Made by a program: the position numbers and the translations under genes. From positions 248,001 to 312,000 of the forward strand of contig CAVXSO010000006.1 of the NCBI GenBank assembly GCA_963764465.1: 64,000 bases of DNA. The letters are read 5' to 3'. Positions 63,179 to 64,000 of this stretch are shown here, one piece after another; position 1 is the first letter of the stretch, and each line of letters begins with the position of its first letter. Source of the DNA: JAJXXT01 sp963764465 (GTDB lineage Bacteria; Pseudomonadota; Alphaproteobacteria; Acetobacterales; Acetobacteraceae). Below the pieces are notes generated by a model. It ran no database searches. It was given only the letters and a program-made list of their open reading frames with translations, and was not told where the DNA came from.

Positions 63179-63431
63179 GGCGGATGAGCTTCGCCACAAA
63201 CAGCACGATCACCGCGCCGAATGTCGCGGCCAGGATAGCACCCAGCAGGCCATGCGCGAACACCGGGATCACGGAGCCGAACAGCGCCCCCGCGACGACC
63301 GAGCCCACGATGCCGATGACAATGTCGCCGAACACGCCGAAGCCCCGCCCGCTCATGATCACGCCGGCGAGCCAGCCGGCGATGCCGCCGACGATCAACC
63401 ATACGAGCAGGGGTGGCAGAATGAGGATCAT
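63168..63431 (-). CDS. GlsB/YeaQ/YmgE family stress membrane protein
   Basis: An 87-residue protein with three Gly-rich membrane helices: LLVWLIVGGIAGWLAG, GDIVIGIVGSVVAGALFG, and GLLGAILAATFGAVIVLFV. The family is linked to general stress responses. AAGGATC precedes the ATG at 63431; a TTG at 63443 would give four extra residues. The 3' end is tandemly duplicated. Confidence 0.88.
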   Translation of the reverse strand: MILILPPLLVWLIVGGIAGWLAGVIMSGRGFGVFGDIVIGIVGSVVAGALFGSVIPVFAHGLLGAILAATFGAVIVLFVAKLIRRIA

Positions 63432-63512
63432 GATCCTTGGCAATCCGGTTCAGTGCCGACACCTCGCGCCTGCAATCGGGCGGAAATGCGCTGCCGGAAT
63501 GGCGAAGATGCG

Positions 63513-64000
63513 TCAGGCGGCGTGCAGCAGATCCGCCGCCTTCTCGGCGATCATGATCACGGCCGCGTTGGTGTTGCCGGAAACCACGGTCGGCATCACC
63601 GAGGCGTCCGCCACACGCAGCCGCTCGATCCCATGCACGCGCAGTTGCGGATCGACAACGGAAGTCGGGTGATGCCCCATCATGCAGGTGCTCGTGGGGT
63701 GGAAGGTCGTGCCCGCGGTGCGCTGCACTTCCGCGAGCAGCGCCTCGTCGCTGTCGGCGTCCGCCTTCGGCATGTAGGGTGCCTCGACGAAGCGTGCCAT
63801 CGCCGGCTGCTCCATCACCTTGCGCGCGACGCGCATCCCCGCCACCATCGTCTCGCGATCGTTATGGGTCCCGAGATAGTTGGGCTGGATCGCCGGCGCC
63901 ACCGTCGGATCGCGTGACTTGATGCGAAGCCAGCCGCGGCTCTCAGGGCGGCAGGGAATGGCGATCAGCGTGCAGCCGGGAAAATCGTGCATCGAGCCAC
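63513..64000 (-). CDS. GMC family oxidoreductase, C-terminal part (5' end outside window)
   Basis: The last ~162 residues of a choline dehydrogenase-like flavoenzyme, in frame to the window edge. GSMHDFPGC, RGWLRIKSRDP, TTFHPTSTCMMG with the active-site His and VADASVMPTVVSGNTNAAVIMIAEKAAD, containing the second active-site residue (Asn in place of His is usual), identify the family. The FAD-binding N-terminus lies outside. Substrate alcohol unknown. Confidence 0.85.
   Translation of the reverse strand, partial: GSMHDFPGCTLIAIPCRPESRGWLRIKSRDPTVAPAIQPNYLGTHNDRETMVAGMRVARKVMEQPAMARFVEAPYMPKADADSDEALLAEVQRTAGTTFHPTSTCMMGHHPTSVVDPQLRVHGIERLRVADASVMPTVVSGNTNAAVIMIAEKAADLLHAA

Overview
The window is a high-GC chromosomal segment from an alphaproteobacterium. 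Support for that comes from the order pcm-tolC-popZ-valS, a PopZ polar organiser, and DUF2852 and DUF4864 proteins. Two adhesin-like proteins ending in Hedgehog/intein (Hint) domains suggest Acetobacteraceae or a neighbouring Rhodospirillales family; that placement is an inference. There is no rRNA, CRISPR array, transposase or phage gene. Both ends are cut: a feruloyl-CoA synthase enters on the left and a GMC oxidoreductase leaves on the right.

Region by region. (1) 1-7.2 kb: a coupled operon for hydroxycinnamoyl-CoA breakdown (fcs, thiolase, SDR dehydrogenase, thioesterase), a convergent cytochrome operon (b561 fused to diheme cytochrome c, SHP-type cytochrome, second diheme cytochrome), then a MarR regulator with an SDR gene. 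(2) 7.3-13.9 kb: a small protein with a CNF-like Cys/His pair, recQ, then cydD-cydC-OmpA-like. (3) 14-25.6 kb: first Hint protein, crcB, M20 hydrolase, frameshifted otsA, a beta-lactamase-fold hydrolase, a gamma-glutamyltransferase, phnN and a two-subunit CoA-transferase. (4) 25.6-34 kb: a complete C-P lyase core, phnGHIJKLM plus a 2H phosphoesterase, almost every junction overlapping by 4 bp, divergent from phnF and a second phnM that runs into a tRNA-Asn gene. (5) 34.4-39.5 kb: membrane protein, glycine-zipper/SH3 lipoprotein, exported WD40-caspase protein. (6) 40-50.9 kb: TetR, tRNA-Cys, pcm-tolC-popZ-valS, methyltransferase, small exported protein, eutBC, HdeD. (7) 51-64 kb: frameshifted MFS gene, yghU, second (frameshifted) Hint protein, exonuclease III, DedA-LssY fusion, erpA, polysaccharide deacetylase, dgt, a phospholipase D lipoprotein, a GlsB/YmgE protein and the GMC oxidoreductase.

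The phosphonate genes form one regulated unit. PhnF probably binds a perfect GTCTAG/CTAGAC dyad between phnG and phnF; PhnGHIJ with PhnK/L cleave the C-P bond; PhnM removes pyrophosphate; PhnN and the 2H protein act in phosphoribosyl handling. No phosphonate transporter lies in the window.

Three structural patterns stand out. Three minus-strand genes have their 3' ends, including the stop codon, duplicated in tandem. Two copies of a roughly 50-bp palindromic repeat each supply the stop codon of the adjacent minus-strand gene. Four features (otsA, an MFS gene, the second Hint gene, tRNA-Leu) each carry one extra base that looks like duplication of its neighbour, so either the sequence has overcalls or these genes are decaying.
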